Below are positions 49,350-60,202 of a DNA stretch of 64,000 nucleotides, piece after piece. This DNA is from JAJFUI01 sp963754135. Lineage in GTDB: Bacteria > Planctomycetota > Planctomycetia > Pirellulales > Thermoguttaceae. The notes under the pieces were generated by a model. It ran no database searches, had not been told where the DNA came from, and saw only the letters and a program-made list of their open reading frames with translations. Location: positions 186,001 through 250,000 of the forward strand of contig CAVWEY010000003.1 in the NCBI GenBank assembly GCA_963754135.1. Reading direction: 5' to 3'. The number at the start of each line of letters is the position of its first letter. Position 1 is the stretch's first letter. The position numbers and the translations under genes were made by a program.

Positions 49350-51680
49350 GTGAACGGGACCAACGACGATTGGCAGCAGCTTCCGGCCGACTTGCGAAGC
49401 GCGGCCGAGGCTGCGCTGTCGCCTGGCGAACCCCCCCTGTGCTGGGTCGACCTCGACCTCGACACTACCCTGCACTACACGCGGGGATTGCTCGTTCTGA
49501 CTCCGCAACGGCTCTTGGATGTATGTAGTCCGTGCGCTCCGCGTGCGGACGGCGACACACGGAGTGTGCCGCCTACATTTTCGGTCAGCTCTTGGCCGCT
49601 CCAGGCGGCCACCGCCTTGCGCGCCAGAGACCAAACCGGCACAGGCCGGCTGGAATTGCTCGGCCCGGCCGGATTGCTCTGCACGTGGCGATATACGGTC
49701 GGCCGCTCGGCGGCGGCGCATCGGCTAGCCGACCGGTTCGAGCGACTTCGCCAAGGGGAAATGTCCGGCAGGGAAGAGCCCGCCGAGCCGCCGACTGTCA
49801 TTTGTCCCAGTTGCGGCGTCGTCCTGGCGGCTGACCAACGGATATGCCCGGATTGTGGCGCCGTCAAAGACAAGCCGGCCCTCGGGGCGTTGCTGCGGCT
49901 CCTGGGCTTCGCCAGGACGCGAAAATGGTCGATCCTATCGGGATTTGGCCTGATGGTGGCCGCCAGCAGCGCCAGCCTCGTCTCGACATATCTGACCATT
50001 CCGCTGATCGACAACGTGCTGACACCAGCCGAAGGCCGACTGGCGGTCGGCTTCAGCCGGGTGCTGCCGTACCTGTACGGGTTCGCCGGGGCCTGCGTGC
50101 TGACCTGGCTCTTGACCTGGGCCAGGACTTTTGTGCTGGCGCGTGTGGCCGAACGGATTTCCGTTGATCTCCGCAACCAAGTCTACGGCCACATGCAATC
50201 GCTTTCGCTGGAGTTCTTCGGCGGAAAGCGGACCGGCGACCTCATCGCCCGGGTGAGCACCGACACCGACCGCATCTGCTATTTTCTCACCGTCTACCTG
50301 CTCGACTTCGCCAACGACACCCTGACGCTCGTGATGACCGCCTCGATTCTCCTTTGGCTCAACTGCTGGCTGACCATCGCCACGCTGCTCCCCTTGCCGG
50401 TGATTGCCTATCTCGTGCATCGCGTCCGCAACCGCTTGCGGCGGGGCTTCGCGCTGGGAACGCGGGCTTGGGGCGAAATGACCAGCGTCCTGGCCGACAC
50501 GATCCCCGGCATCCGTGTGGTCAAGGCCTTCGCCCAGGAGAAACGCGAAATCGACCGCTTCCGCGCCGCCAATGACCGCGTGCTGCGGGCCAACGACCGG
50601 GTGAACGTGATCTGGACGTTCTTCGAGCCATTTGTCGGATTGCTCACGTCGCTGGGCTTGCTCGTCGTGTGGGCGGTCGGCGCGTGGCAGATCATCCGGC
50701 ACGTCGGCGTGACGGAGCATGTCGTAAACGGTCGGATTGTCCTCCAGGGAGGCATGACGGTGGGCGTCCTACAGGGCTTCGTCCAATACATCGCCCGTTT
50801 CTACGGCCGCATGGATTCCATGAGCCGGATGGTGGCGGCCGTGCAGCGGGCCGGGGCCAGCGCCCAGCGGATCTTCGCCATTCTCGACCGCGTCCCCAGC
50901 GTCGCCGAACCCGTCCACCCCGTCCACCCCGGCCGGCTCCGTGGGCAAGCCGAGTTCCACGGCGTGGGCTTCCATTACGGCAGCCGGCCCGTCCTGCAAG
51001 CGGTCAACCTGAGCGTCGCTCCCGGCGAGATGATCGGGCTGGTCGGCCCCAGCGGGGCGGGCAAGACCACCATCGTCAACCTCGTCTGCCGCTTTTACGA
51101 CGTCACCGAGGGGGCTATCCTCGTCGATGGCACGGACATCCGCTCCTTCCCCCTAGAGGAATACCGCCGCCACGTCGGCATTGTTTTGCAGGAGCCGTTC
51201 CTGTTCTACGGCACGGTGGCCGAGAATATCGCCTACGGCCGGCCGGACGCCGCGCGGGAAGAAATCGTCGCCGCCGCCCGCGCCGCCCGCGCCCACGAGT
51301 TCATCCTCCGCCTGCCCGACGCCTACGATTCCCTGGTCGGCGAGCGCGGGCAGTTCCTCTCCGGCGGCGAGCGGCAGCGAATCAGCATCGCCCGGGCGCT
51401 CTTGATCGACCCGCGGATCCTGATCCTCGACGAGGCCACGTCCTCGGTGGACACGGAGACCGAGCGGGAAATCCAATTGGCTCTGGAGAACCTCGTCCAG
51501 GGGCGGACCACCATCGCCATCGCCCACCGCCTGAGTACGCTCCGCCGCGCCGACCGGCTGGTGGTTGTCGAACGGGGCCAGATCACCGAGGTTGGGCCGC
51601 ATGACGAACTGCTCGCGCGCGGAGGCGCCTACGCCCGGCTGCACCGCGCCCAGTTGGAGATGAGCCGCGCGGGAGCGTGA
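49350..51680 (+). CDS. ABC exporter of the cyanophycin-associated type
   Basis: 776 residues. An unusual N-terminal domain (about 1-135, PH-like in appearance) is followed by a zinc ribbon with two CPxCG-type knuckles (ICPSCGVVLAADQRICPDCG). A six-helix ABC exporter membrane domain follows, with LRNQVYGHMQSLSLEFFGGK, then the nucleotide-binding domain: Walker A GPSGAGKTT, signature LSGGERQR, Walker B ILILDEATSSVD and AHRLS. I recall that exporters of this build next to cphA and DUF1854 are classed as cyanophycin-associated. The GTG start at 49350 is not strongly supported. A repeat (49528-49573) adds about 20 residues near residue 65. Confidence 0.85.
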   Translation: MNGTNDDWQQLPADLRSAAEAALSPGEPPLCWVDLDLDTTLHYTRGLLVLTPQRLLDVCSPCAPRADGDTRSVPPTFSVSSWPLQAATALRARDQTGTGRLELLGPAGLLCTWRYTVGRSAAAHRLADRFERLRQGEMSGREEPAEPPTVICPSCGVVLAADQRICPDCGAVKDKPALGALLRLLGFARTRKWSILSGFGLMVAASSASLVSTYLTIPLIDNVLTPAEGRLAVGFSRVLPYLYGFAGACVLTWLLTWARTFVLARVAERISVDLRNQVYGHMQSLSLEFFGGKRTGDLIARVSTDTDRICYFLTVYLLDFANDTLTLVMTASILLWLNCWLTIATLLPLPVIAYLVHRVRNRLRRGFALGTRAWGEMTSVLADTIPGIRVVKAFAQEKREIDRFRAANDRVLRANDRVNVIWTFFEPFVGLLTSLGLLVVWAVGAWQIIRHVGVTEHVVNGRIVLQGGMTVGVLQGFVQYIARFYGRMDSMSRMVAAVQRAGASAQRIFAILDRVPSVAEPVHPVHPGRLRGQAEFHGVGFHYGSRPVLQAVNLSVAPGEMIGLVGPSGAGKTTIVNLVCRFYDVTEGAILVDGTDIRSFPLEEYRRHVGIVLQEPFLFYGTVAENIAYGRPDAAREEIVAAARAARAHEFILRLPDAYDSLVGERGQFLSGGERQRISIARALLIDPRILILDEATSSVDTETEREIQLALENLVQGRTTIAIAHRLSTLRRADRLVVVERGQITEVGPHDELLARGGAYARLHRAQLEMSRAGA
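49528..49573. repeat. Tandem palindromes in the exporter coding frame
   Basis: GTCCGTGCGCTCCGCGTGCG (49528-49550 in full) followed by GGCGACACACGGAGTGTGCC (49551-49573), both self-complementary or nearly so. They are read in frame as CSPCAPRADGDTRSVPPTF. The same pair of halves occurs in non-coding DNA at 39896-39939. Confidence 0.75.
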
Positions 51681-51734
51681 AGGATCAGGGGTCAGAAGTC
51701 AGCAGAACGCCGCTTGCGGCTTCGCATCATCACC

Positions 51735-52223
51735 ATGAACGCCGCTTCCTCAACTAATCCCGATTTCACCCTCGAGCGCGACGCCTGGGGGCAGCTCGTT
51801 TTGGTCTATGCCGACGGGCGGCGGATCGTGGGCGTCGAGCCGGCCCGCGCGTTCCCTATTTCCGCGCCCGAGGGGCTGCTGTCGATCTGTGACCCCCAGG
51901 GGGGAGAATTGCTCTGCGTCGAAGACGTGGCCGCGCTGCGGCCCGAGGTACGGCAGATCCTCGAAGAAGAACTGGCCCAGCGGGAGTTCGTCCCTGTCGT
52001 TGTGCGCATTGAACGCGTCTCCGCCGAGACCGATCCGGCCCAATGGCATGTCGTGACCGACCGCGGGCCGACGGAGTTTCTGATGGAGGACAGCGACAAC
52101 GACGTGCGGCGGCTCGGTCCCAACCGCATCCTCCTGGTGGACAGCCACGGCATCCGCTATCTGATTCCCGACACCCGGCAGTTGGACGCCGCCAGCCGCC
52201 GGATTCTGGACCGCTATCTCTAG
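51735..52223 (+). CDS. DUF1854 family protein, cyanophycin-associated
   Basis: About 162 residues, no signal or membrane segment. Typical DUF1854 features: VYADGRRIVGVEPARAFPIS, ELLCVEDVAALRPEVRQILE, FVPVVVRIERVSAETDPAQW and the final ILLVDSHGIRYLIPDTRQL. The family accompanies this class of ABC exporter and often cyanophycin genes; its biochemical role is unknown. It starts 54 bases after the exporter. The start was placed at ATG 51735; an in-frame start at 51714 adds basic residues only. Confidence 0.85.
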   Translation: MNAASSTNPDFTLERDAWGQLVLVYADGRRIVGVEPARAFPISAPEGLLSICDPQGGELLCVEDVAALRPEVRQILEEELAQREFVPVVVRIERVSAETDPAQWHVVTDRGPTEFLMEDSDNDVRRLGPNRILLVDSHGIRYLIPDTRQLDAASRRILDRYL

Positions 52224-52351
52224 CACAGCGGCCGGTGAACGACAACCGGAATTCCGCCAGACGCTTACGAAAATCGCTGCCTTTCCACGGCGCACAGTAT
52301 TTCGGCGGGCCGGGACTGCCCAATTGCGGCCCAACCTGCTACGGGCAAGTA

Positions 52352-55300
52352 TCATAGCCACGACCAGTCTCTCTTGCCGTCCTGGTCCGAGGAGGCGAAG
52401 ACCTGATCGAAGATGCCGGTGCCGACGGGGCTCTGGCCCCAGCCATAGTTGGCGACCAGCGCGGTCAAGTAGGCCGGACTGCCGGCCAGGAAGCGTCTCT
52501 GCCCCAGCGGCAAGGTGGGGCTCATCAGGTCCTCTGCGGAGTCGTGCCCGTAGCCCAAGACGTGGCCCATCTCGTGCATCACGGCCGTGAGCAGGTCGGC
52601 GTGGCCGGCGGCGGCGGTCTGCGGCCTGGCAACGAGCACGTCGGCGGACAGTTGCGTGAACTCGGCATCGTTCTGCGGCGTCGGGTCAATGAACCAGCCG
52701 TAGCCGGCGGCGTCGCGGTCGATCACGATCGTTTTGCCGATCTCTTCGCCCAGCAAGTTGCCCGGCAGGTCCGCAATCTGGACCGAAACGTCGGCCAAAA
52801 CCTGGCTGCCGGTTACCCAGGCCAGCCGCCGGATCGCCTCGTTGACGATGGGAGTGAGTTCCTGCTGGCTGTCCAAAACCTCGTCGGCCGGCAGGGGCTG
52901 TGCGGGCGGGGCGTACGCCGGTGCGGCCAACGTCAACGGCGCGGCAATGGTGATCGACTGGGTGAGGTGCGAGTAGATCGGCGTGCCGTTCTGGTATAGG
53001 TAGCCGCCGATGTAGTACGTGCCCGCCGGCACGCCGGTGATGGTCCAGTTGTAGCTGCCGTTGCCGTCAGCGGCGGCCACTCCGAACTTGATCCACGTCT
53101 CGTTGCCGTTCCACACGGTGTCGGTGTCATAGCAGAGGCAGACCGTGCTGCCGGCGGCCACGTTGCCGGCCGTCCATTGAATCGTAACCGACTGGCCGGC
53201 GGTGAACGTGCCGGAGGTTGGGCCGGTCAGGTTGAATGTGGGAGCGGCGGCAGCGGCTTGAATCGTGATCGACTGGGTGAGGTGGGAGTACGTCGCCTTG
53301 CCGCCCGACCAGAGGTAGCCGCCAATGTAGTACATGCCGGGGGCCACGCCGGTAGTGTTCCAGTTGTACGTGACGTTGCCATTAGCGCCGCTGGCGCCGT
53401 AGGTGATCCATGTCGCGTTGCCAAAGGAGATGCCGGTGTCATAGCACAAGGCGACGGAACTGCCGGCAGCCGCATTGGCCGCCGTCCACTGGATCTGGAC
53501 CGACTGGCCGGCGGTATACGTGCCGGAGGTCGGGCCAGTCAAGTTGAACGTTGGGGCGGCGGCAGCGGCCTGGATCGTAATCGACTGGGTGAGGTGGGAA
53601 TAGTACGGCGTGCCGCCCGACAAGAGGTAGCCGCCGATGTAGTACGTGCCCGGCGCCACGCCGGTCGTGTTCCAACTGAATGTGCCGTTGCCGTCAGTGG
53701 CGGCCACGCCATACTTGATCCAGGTCTCGTTGCCGTTCCACGCGGTGTCGGTGTCGTAGCACAGGGCGATCGTGCTGCCGGCAGCGACCCCTCCGGCCGT
53801 CCATCCGATGGTGACCGTGTTGCCCGCCGTGTAGGTGCCGGAGGTCGGGCCGGTCAAGTTGAACGTGGGAGCGGCAGCGGCAGCTTGGATCGTGATCGAC
53901 TGGGTGAGGTGGGAGTACGTCGCCTCGCCGCCCGACCAGAGGTAGCCGCCGATGTAGTACGTGCCGGGGGCCACGCCGGTAGTGTTCCAGTTGTACGTGA
54001 CGTTGCCATTAGCGCCGCTGGCGCCGTAGGTGATCCATGTCGCGTTGCCAAAGGAGATACCGGTGTCATAGCACAAGGCGACGGAACTGCCGGCAGCCGC
54101 ATTGGCGGCCGTCCATTGAATCGTAACCGACTGGCCGACGGTGTAGGTGCCGGAGGTCGGGCCGGTCAAGTTGAACGTGGGAACGGCAGCGGCCTGGATC
54201 GTGATCAACTGGGTTAGGTGAGAATAGTACGGCGTGCCGCCCGACAAGAGATAGCCGCCGATGTAGTACGTGCCCGGCGCCACGCCGGTGGTGTTCCAAC
54301 TGTATTTGCCGTTGCCGTCAGCGGCGGCCAGGCCATACTTGATCCAGGTCTCGTTGCCGTTCCACGCGGTGTCGGTGTCGTAGCACAGGGCGATCGTGCT
54401 GCCGGCAGCGACCCCTCCGGCCGTCCATTCGATGGTGACCGTGCTACCCGCCGTGTACGTGCCGGAGGTCGGGGCGGTGAGGCGAACGTCTGACCGGCAA
54501 CGTAGGTGAACTGATCGCCCGGGCGGTTCACCAGCGAAGTGCCGCCCGGCGCGATCACGAGCACGTCCACCGCACCCGTCCCCCCCGGGCTCGTGGTCGT
54601 GATCTGCGTGGCCGAGTTGACTGTGAAATAGGCCACCGGCACCAGGCCGAACCACACCGCCGTAGCACCCGTAAAGCCCGTCCCTGTGATCGTCACCGAC
54701 GTGCCGCCCGCCGCGGGCCCCGATGCCGGGCTGACGCCTGTCACGCTTGTTGGCACAAGGTAGGTGAACTGATCGCCCGGGCGGTTCACCGGCGAGGTGC
54801 TGCCCGGCGTGACCACGGTCACGTCCACCACACCCGTCCCCGGCGGGCTAGTGGCCGTGATCTCTGTCGCCGAGTTGACCGTGAAAGTGGTCGCCGCCGT
54901 CCCACGGAACTTCACGGCCGTGGCGCCCGTAAAGCCCGTCCCGGCGATCGTCACCGTCGTGCCGCCCACCGCAAGACCCGACGCAGGAGTGACGCCGGTC
55001 ACCGTACACGCGGCGTAGGTGAACTGGTCGGCCGAAGAGTTCGGCGAGGTGCCGCCCGGCGTGGTCACAGTCACATCCACCACGCCCGTTCCGGCCGGGC
55101 TGGTAGCCGTGATCTGCGTGGCCGAGTTGACCGTGAAACTACCCGCCGCCGTCGCGCCGAACTTCACACCCGTGGCGCCCGTAAAGGCCGTCCCGGCGAT
55201 CGTCACCGTTGTGCCGCCCGCCGCGGGACCCGACGTGGGAGAGATACTGGTGACGACGGGGGCCGGCCCAAACACGTAGGCCTCCCCCTTATTGCTGCTG

Positions 55301-56595
55301 GGGCCCGCCGCTCCGACCACCACCGTGTTGCCGTTGGTCGACACCGAGAAGCCAAGGAAGTCGCCCGCCTTGCCGTCATTCGCGGTGAGCGTGGCGGTCT
55401 GGGGCGTGTTCGTCCAACTGGAGCCATTCTCAGTGAACACGTAGGCCGCACCCTGGGAATCGTTGCTGCCGAACGCGACGTAGGGCGCTCCGACCACCAC
55501 TGTGTTGCCGCTGATGGAAACCGACCAGCCAAACTGGTCGCCCGCTTTGCCGGTGGACACGGTGAGCTTGGCGGTCTCGGTCATGCTGCCCCAAGCCGGG
55601 CCGGTCTCAGTGAACACGTAGGCCGCCCCCTGGTTGACGTTGCTGCCGACCTTGGCGTTTTCCGCTCCGACGACCACCGTGTTGCCGCTGATCGAGACCG
55701 AGCAGCCGAAGTCGTCGCCCGCCTTGCCATCGGATGCGGTGAGCTTGGCGGTCTCGTGCATGTTCGCCCACGTGGAGCCGGACTGGGTGAAGACGTAGGC
55801 CGCCCCCTGGCCGGCTCGGCCGTCGATGGCGGCGGAGGGCGCCGACCACCACCGTGTTGCCGCTGATCGAGATCGACGTGCCCAAGTTGTCGTTCGCCAC
55901 GCCGTCGGACGCGGTGAGCTCGGCCTCCTGCACGAACGGATCGATGGTGATCTGCCCCTGGGCCCCCGCAGTGTTGACGTGGATCAACAGGTCCTGACGG
56001 CCCCCCTCGGCCCGCAATTCCAGCGAGGCCGGCAACGCCTTGCCCGTGGCGTCGTAGGCCACCAGCCCGGTGTAGCCCAGCGCGGTCGAGCCGTCCGGCC
56101 GGGTTAGGGTGAGTCCGTCCCCCGCCGCGTTCACCGTGCCCCCCAGGTCGCCGCCCAAGGCCAACTCCACCGTCAGCGACCCACTGGCGTCGGACGTAGG
56201 CGGCGGGGTGACGTTAAAACCCTGCTCCAATCCGCCCGGACCGTTGACGAACCACTCGTCGATCGCCCCGTAGTCGCAGTCCACCCGGTTGCCGTTAGCC
56301 GATGTCTGCGACGTGCCCACCGGCTGCACCGTCCCGCCATAGCCCAGCCCCACCAACGACATGTCCCAGGTGTCCGACCCGGCGGCGACGTGCAAGGCCC
56401 CCGACTGCACTTGGGTATGGGCGACCGGAGCTCTCGTTGAGAACTGTGGGCGTTGGTAGTCCCGGCGGTGAGACAATCCGCCGCCGGCGACGGTCCGACC
56501 GCGCGATACCCCTGGGGTAGCTCTTGTGGGTTGCTCCTCAGCACACGTTGCTGGGAAGGCGTTGTACCACTTCCAGCGTCAGTCTCCTCAGCCAT
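52352..56595 (-). CDS. Large secreted protein: FG-GAP, IPT/TIG and tandem beta repeats, metalloprotease-like end (frameshifted)
   Basis: About 1,400 residues in order: a planctomycete-specific opening (DYGAIDEWFVNGPGGLEQGF), at least four FG-GAP-type repeats (FGCSVSISGNTVVVGAENAK), three IPT/TIG domains (ISPTSGPAAGGTTVTIAGTA), five tandem repeats of about 104 residues, and a C-terminal domain. That domain carries a zinc protease motif VMHEMGHVLGYGHD (HExxHxxGxxH) and the fitting DLMSP turn. Frame breaks lie near 56430, 55840 and 54490. No signal peptide is visible at the start; the open frame begins at the end of the RidA-like gene, so the 5' end may be lost. The metzincin-type triad suggests activity, but the domain is partly divergent. 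Confidence 0.7.
52945..54480 (-). repeat. Five tandem coding repeats of about 310 bases, alternating A-B-A-B-A
   Basis: Units of about 104 residues begin with PTSGTYTAG.SVTI and end with SHLTQSITIQAAAA. Types alternate strictly: type A has DTDTAWNGNETWIKYG, type B has DTGISFGNATWITYG. Units of one type are nearly identical at DNA level (for example long stretches of 53236-53460 and 53880-54090), so the array has been copied as A-B pairs or kept alike by gene conversion. Confidence 0.85.
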
Positions 56596-57834
56596 CGACG
56601 CGTTGGCCTTTTGGCCCGTCGGTCGCACGCTGTCGGTGGGAGAAAGCTATCCCTTCGACTTCCACCAGCAACTCCGGCCGACAAATATCGCCTACGACGT
56701 AGATCGTGGGCAATTCGCCCAACCTAGCCCGGCAAATCGCCCGTACCGTGTCATATTCTCCCTGTCGCTTAACGTAGACTCGGGCCACGGCGAGGTCGTC
56801 AAGCGTTGCCCCCAGACCACACGGACTGTGATCGGGGAAACAATCGGAGCCGATCAATGCCTCGATGTTGTCGATGGATTGGTGCGTCTGCTGTTCGACG
56901 CTGTTGTCGTGCCGGCTTTCGGATGCCGTGATGCTGGCTGTGCCGGAGATGAACGTGGTGACTAACGCGCCGGTCGCAACCGCCATGCCTCGCGCGAACT
57001 TGGGCGTTTCTGTTCCGTTCGGATGGGCGTAATCATAGGCTGAGGTCTGGAGCGGATTCTCCAGTGGAAACAAGGCGACATCGGGGCGGTGGGCCCGCAA
57101 CGCAAGGCAACTGAGCGCCACGTCGTCGCCGCGGGCGCCGATGCCCGTGCTGGCGGGAAAGACGGCCCTCTTCCACTCGCCGGGACCAGGCCGTCGCCAA
57201 ACTTCAGACTCCGGTAGAACTCGACCGCGCCCGGTTCAGTGCAAGATACCGATAGGATTGCCCTTCCGCGCCGGTAATGTTGCCCAGATAGAGCCACGTG
57301 CGAATCACTTGATCGAACCGCCAGCCGATGGAGTTCAACCGTCCGGCGGCCGCGCGAAAGGCGGAGAGCGACCGGCCGTAAGTCGGTCCTGCCGCCGTTT
57401 CGGGATGGACATCGGCCAGATAGGCCCAGGCTTGCGCCATTGTGCCGGGCGGTAACCATTCCTCTGCCGCAGCGCTCGATTTGGAGGTCATCGCTGCCGC
57501 CGGCAAGGCCCCAAGCCTCGATTGCCAGCAGCGTTCCGTCGCAGGGTGGTTGGGGAACGTAGCTCGTTGCCGGCAGTTCCTGCCCATAAAACGTCTCGAC
57601 GATCTCCCGGCAGGCGGCCTGATCCTCGATGTTCTTCAGGAAGACCGTCTGCGTGACGGCCGGTTCAGAAACCCCTGTCTCGTGAAAGAGCCTTCGAGTG
57701 GCTTGCAACGCTGATTCGGCCTGTTCCAACAAAGTGACGCCGCGGCTGGGCGCGACCGTGGCGAAAACTCGCCGCACACCATCACACTCGATGACGGAAC
57801 AGCCCACGCCGGCACGGATCTCTTTGCGGATCAT
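56588..57834 (-). CDS. Double RidA/YjgF-fold protein, chorismatase-like (frameshifted)
   Basis: About 410 residues. The N-terminal half (VIECDGVRRVFATVAPSRGV, AVTQTVFLKNIED) and the C-terminal half (VATGALVTTFISGTASITAS, VARVYVKRQGEYDTV) each have RidA-like strands and the conserved final motif. The middle holds RTWLYLGNITGAEGQSYRYL. This resembles FkbO/Hyg5-type chorismatases, in which two RidA-like folds are joined, more than simple RidA deaminases. Active-site identity cannot be settled because of frame breaks near 57430, 57240 and 57110. Start ATG 57834. It follows the PPC-domain gene by 34 bases. Confidence 0.65.
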
Positions 57835-57868
57835 TGGAGCACGGAGGTTGCGGCGCCGATTCCGTTCC

Positions 57869-60128
57869 CTATGGGTGTTGTGCGACGACTTCAAACGGTA
57901 TGGCGGGCAAACTGCCCAGCGGGATGAGTCTTTTCGCGGCTTGCCCTTTGCCGTTGGCCGGATTCACGGTCCTTTCCACGGAAGCGTCGATAATCAGGTT
58001 TCCTTTCAGTCCGGGCTTCAGTTTCTCGGCATCAGCTCGCAGCAGGACGGTCGCGCTGTCTTGATCCAACAATATGTTCTGGAGGGAGATTCCCGCCGGC
58101 GGATCGTGCAAGGTCAACTGAACCTTGTCCAACAGCGGTCCGCGGGGCATCGAAAACCGGACGGACACCGTTCCGCCCAACGGCAGTTTCACGGGCACTT
58201 CGCCGAGAAGCCTCCAAGGGGGCGCGAAGCCGCTCGCGTCCGATCACCGCCACCATGAGGTCTTGCGCGGGAACAAGATGATGGTAGATGAACGCCTGCA
58301 TCATGTCCTCCGCCGGGACGGCCTGCCGGACGGCTCTCCCGCCCCTCGATCATGGCGCGGCCTTCAAATGCACAGATGGACCGGTTCTTGCGGTGGCGTC
58401 TGCGGGGCCGTCAGCGTGAGCCGGGTTTCGATCTTGATTGGCCGGCACGCGGGCGCCGCTCAAGGCGAATCCCTTGGGCGCGTCCTTCAACGCGATCGCA
58501 ATTTCACCGGCGAAACCGTCTTTTCGTATGGCGTGGACCGTAACCGGCACCGATGCCCCGGCACGGACGCTGATGCTGGGCGGCACCACCAGCAACGCAA
58601 AATCCGGCCGCGGCTCGCTGATCCGCAGGCGGTAGGCGTACTCCGGGCCGCCCTTGTGCTGAACGTCGGCCAGATGGAGGTAGTATGTGCCGTCGGCGGG
58701 CAAAGTGACCGCAATCAGGGAGTCCGCGTGGTGCGTAAGCAACCCGGCGCCCTTGTCGATGTAATCGTCGTTATACGCCAATTGCCGGCCGCTTGCATCG
58801 GTCAGCCTGAGCACGGAATCCAGCGGGGAATCGAGCCTGCGGGCATTCACTTCCGCGACGATCTTCTCGCCGGCCCGGCCTTCAAAGCGGAACACGTCGC
58901 AATCGCCCGGCGGATCAATGCGTCCATTGATGATGATTGGCAACGTGACGGGCTGAGCGCTGGCCGGCTCGTCGTTTGGCTCCCGTTCCAGACATTCCGG
59001 GAGAGAGTCGATCGCAAACGGCACGTGGTTGGAAGTCAGATTGCCGTTATGCACGCGGATGGGATGAACGCCCACCTCGCGGTTCGCAGTGTCCACCGTC
59101 AGTGTGTTGGTGTGTAGGTTCCAACCCTTCAGTTCCAGGGTGGTTTTCTCGCCAGCCGGGCCGCCCAGCGGGAAAATGTCCGTCACGAACGGCAACTCGC
59201 CGAGGGCAACGCGATAGACGAAATCCTCGCGGCCACGGTACAGGGAATCCCGGATTTCCAGCACATACCGCCCGTTCTTGGGAATCTTGCAGTAGACGAC
59301 CGGATCGGGATGGAAACGGTAGTGGTCGGCATACGCGAGTTCGCCTCCCTCGGAATCGCGGATCGTCACGGCCACCTGAAACCAACCGGGAACGGCATCG
59401 GCCAAATACGGCCTCAATTCCCGCGCGTTGACAATGACCACCAACCGCTGGCCTTTGCGGGCCTCGAAGCGGTAGCGATGCACGCCACCGGGCGGAATCT
59501 GGCCGTTCAAGGTGACCGGCAGGGTGATATCTTGCTCGGGCGGCTTCGGATCCAGTTCCGGGTCCATACTGAACTTCGCTTTAGGAACGTTCTTCCAGTC
59601 CTTCTTGCTGAATTCCGGCAGTGCGCCCACGTTCAATACGAGCGGGTTCGAGAGGCCGGCCGGCGTTCTCAGCCGGATCTCGCGGTTGCCCAGCGAAGCA
59701 GCCGGCGTAACCGTAACCTGAAGGGTGACGAATTCACCTAATGAAGGATTGGTCAGCCTTCTACCGAAACTCGTGAGTTTTCGTCTTATCTCCTCGGCCG
59801 ACTTTGCCTCCTCCGGCGTCAGCCGTTGCCCTTGCTTCCGCTTCTCTTGAATCGCATTCAATTTCTTTTTTAATTCATCTTGCTCTTTCGGCGTCAACTG
59901 CCGCTCTTGCTCCAAGACCGTTGCGCTGACTCCCGTGCCAGAGACGTAAACGTTGTTAGCGGCGTTGAGATATTGACCGCCGATGGTCGCCTGAAACGTC
60001 GTGCCCTGCCGCCCGCCAGCGGGATATACATAGCCGACGTGCGGCGGGTTCTGCTGTGCCTGCACCGCCGGCACGGCCGTCAGCAGGAAGCCCAACGCGG
60101 CGACGAGATAGCGTGGAAAGTGGCTCAT
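57869..60128 (-). CDS. Secreted PPC-domain protein (frameshifted)
   Basis: About 750 residues. Signal peptide MSHFPRYLVAALGFLLTAVP, then an IPT-like beta domain (VGYVYPAGGRQGTTFQATIG) interrupted by a 60-residue charged coiled segment (QLTPKEQDELKKKLNAIQEK). Then come at least two bacterial pre-peptidase C-terminal domains with the typical HRYRFEARKGQRLVVIVNAR and DVFRFEGRAGEKIVAEVNAR. A C-terminal beta region ends at 57869. The family is abundant in planctomycetes and lies in the periplasm or at the surface. Frame breaks lie near 58360 and 58210. No catalytic residues seen. Confidence 0.8.
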
Positions 60129-60202
60129 GGGAAGGTACTCACACGAGGGTATGATGTCTTAGCAGCGGTCTTGTTGGCCAAAGCCCCATCTGCTCATCAC
60201 CC

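Noticed and set aside
53177..54217. Long plus-strand frame rich in Gly/Arg/Val repeats
   Set aside because: It is the antisense of the tandem beta repeats of the secreted protein; the repeat period explains the open frame.
52945..54480. CRISPR array
   Set aside because: Repeat unit is about 310 bases, coding and without spacers.
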